From positions 4,650,001 through 4,714,000 of the forward strand of contig OY292277.1 in the NCBI GenBank assembly GCA_958496175.1: a stretch of 64,000 bases of DNA. The letters run 5' to 3'. The notes beneath the pieces are model-generated. The model ran no database searches and was not told where the DNA came from. It saw nothing but the letters and a program-made list of their open reading frames with translations. The stretch comes from Sisyra terminalis. Lineage: Eukaryota > Arthropoda > Insecta > Neuroptera > Sisyridae. Positions 62,405-64,000 of this stretch are shown piece by piece (position 1 is the first letter of the stretch; the number at the start of each line of letters is the position of its first letter). The position numbers and the translations under genes are program-made.

Positions 62405-62560
62405 CCTTCCCTTATTATTTTTTTGGAATGATAAGTAGCCTATAGTCTGTGGGAAATTGTGTTGTATCTTAATACCAAATTTCATTAAATTCGGTTGTTC
62501 CGTTCTTTAGTTAAATCGGGACACACGGACAGACAGACAAAAATTTTAAAAATGTTAAAT
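62405..62560 (+). mobile_element. Retroelement 3'-end-like fragment
   Basis: ACCAAATTTCATTAAATTCG, then GTTGTTCCGTTCTTTAGTT and GGGACACACGGACAGACAGA form a signature common at the 3' ends of insect non-LTR elements and SINEs. No coding part precedes it. Confidence 0.45.
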
Positions 62561-62649
62561 TTGGAATAAGGGCCTCTTGAATCAAATATTTAACCTAAAA
62601 TTTGGTTCAAAATCGAAATGTACAGACAGACGTAAGAATTTTATATTTT

Positions 62650-64000
62650 AAAGTATAGATATAGATATCACAGTACAGATAATGAAAAAGTCCTGCATTG
62701 TACTTCATTTAAATGAAATTTTTTTACTATATTTTATCCAGTATAATTAAAGAAATGATCAAAATTTTTACAAAAGTTTTTGGTCGGAGATATCATACAA
62801 CAATTAGCGTAGTTGACCTGTTGCATTAATTTTCTATGCATTCTCTAGCTGATTTTCCCTAAACAATCCACTATCCCTATCATTTATGAACAACCAATAC
62901 AAAAGAATTTAAGAACAAATTTCCTACCATAATTTTCTTTTCATATAAAATTATAACTTCGCAATTTTCCTGAACAAAAAAAAAAACCTATGAAGTTTGG
63001 CGTGTGCCAATTTCCATTTTGATAAATAGCAATATTTTTATGTGGCATGAGGGTCCAAATGTGTAATGTTCAAATCGTTTTTCTTTAAATCAACCATTTT
63101 ACAATGTGGCAATAAAAATTTTAGATGCAATTAAATAAGCAATTTTTATTATTGAAACATTAAAACGTGATTGACGTTTCGATTGAGACATTTGATTCAA
63201 TTTCCACACACCAAGGACGATCGTTCCCATAACAGTGATGCAAATTATAGTCCTAATATTTCATAAGACATCAAATTTTTATGGTTGTTGCTCATTTTTT
63301 TTTTTTTTGGATATTTTTGAAACTAATTTGAGCATAGTTCCTCTAATTTCAAAACTCAAATGATATCTTTATGAATCAATAAAATTTTAGGTCTTAGTTA
63401 CAAACATTTCAGAAAATACTTGCATAACGTTTTTTTTTTTTTAATTTGATAGTCAATTCAATTAAAATTTGTAAAGCTACCATCCAAATAAATATGCTAT
63501 AACAAGGGAAGAAAATAATGCATTCAAAGTACAAATAAATTTATTGCAAGGAAGTGGAAACAAGATTTTCTATTGCTTGTTGCAGTTTTTGTAAGAAATA
63601 ATCTGATTGGTCAAAAAATGCACACATCAGTGCACACTTTTATTATTTCCTATTTCCGGTTAGTCTTATCACGTAAATGTTTTTTCAGGTTTCTTCGTTT
63701 TCGCTATTTTAAATTTACATATTGCGTTTTATGTTTCAACCTGTTCTGACCTTTAAGTATATAGTGGAACATTATCAACGATTTTCCTGATGATGGGATT
63801 GAAATGTTAGTAGGCATTACTCAATCTTTAAAATTTATATAACTATCTTTTCCTTTATCCCCATTAATGTCAGATCCTGGTATAGGATCAATCTTATACC
63901 TCTTTTTCAAAAAGTAGATATGGTTTATGCCGTAAGAAGATCTTATGTTTTCATTATTCTTTTAACTCTATGGCTCTTTTTAGTCTATGGCTTATTAGAG
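62650..64000. other. AT-rich intergenic sequence to the window edge
   Basis: No gene, RNA gene or element supported. Confidence 0.45.

Noticed and set aside
63160..63225. Possible further hammerhead-type remnant (GACGTTTCGATTGAGAC)
   Set aside because: The reverse strand has GAAACGTC but no CTGANGA and no convincing stem II.

Overview
The window is insect nuclear DNA: AT-rich, intron-bearing, dense in small transposons, and carrying a takeout/haemolymph juvenile-hormone-binding-protein (JHBP) gene, a family known from insects and other arthropods. The order of insect cannot be resolved from the sequence. There are no bacterial operons, rRNA genes, CRISPR arrays or intact viral genes.

Layout. 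(1) From 1 to about 33,870 lies one uninterrupted satellite array of a 185-bp monomer, roughly 183 copies, all in the same orientation. It has higher-order structure: a 40-monomer block of 7,390 bp is repeated in tandem with no difference I could find (9,217-16,606 and 16,607-23,996). A 5-monomer, 925-bp higher-order repeat occupies about 29,370-33,520. Between them, about 25,200-29,330, the monomers carry many private one-base indels. The last monomers decay into unique sequence at about 33,580-33,870. (2) From 34,773 to 41,275, on the minus strand, is a complete six-exon gene for a 246-residue secreted takeout/JHBP-like protein. Its stop codon lies only about 0.9 kb from the satellite edge. 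Its two long introns hold a hAT-type MITE, a nested pair of inverted-repeat elements, a palindromic element and two tandem duplications. Three intronic sites carry hammerhead-ribozyme-like cores, two of them in the sense orientation of the gene. A TATA box lies upstream of exon 1. (3) From about 41.5 to 64 kb I see no host gene. This stretch holds a decayed Jockey-type reverse transcriptase, two long palindromic elements with related TAGGGTG ends, MITEs of probable PIF/Harbinger and hAT type, a Helitron with a palindromic element inserted in its 5' end, a possible BEL/Pao scrap, a tRNA-like SINE remnant and a retroelement tail.

How it fits together. The window looks like the edge of a satellite block (pericentromeric or other heterochromatin) next to a gene in repeat-rich DNA. 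The takeout protein is the only host gene product supported here; family members are secreted carriers of small hydrophobic ligands. Everything else is repeat biology: satellite homogenisation, nested insertions, and inverted repeats that could form double-stranded or self-cleaving RNA. The many 60-105-residue reading frames in the satellite are by-products of the monomer and are not annotated as genes.
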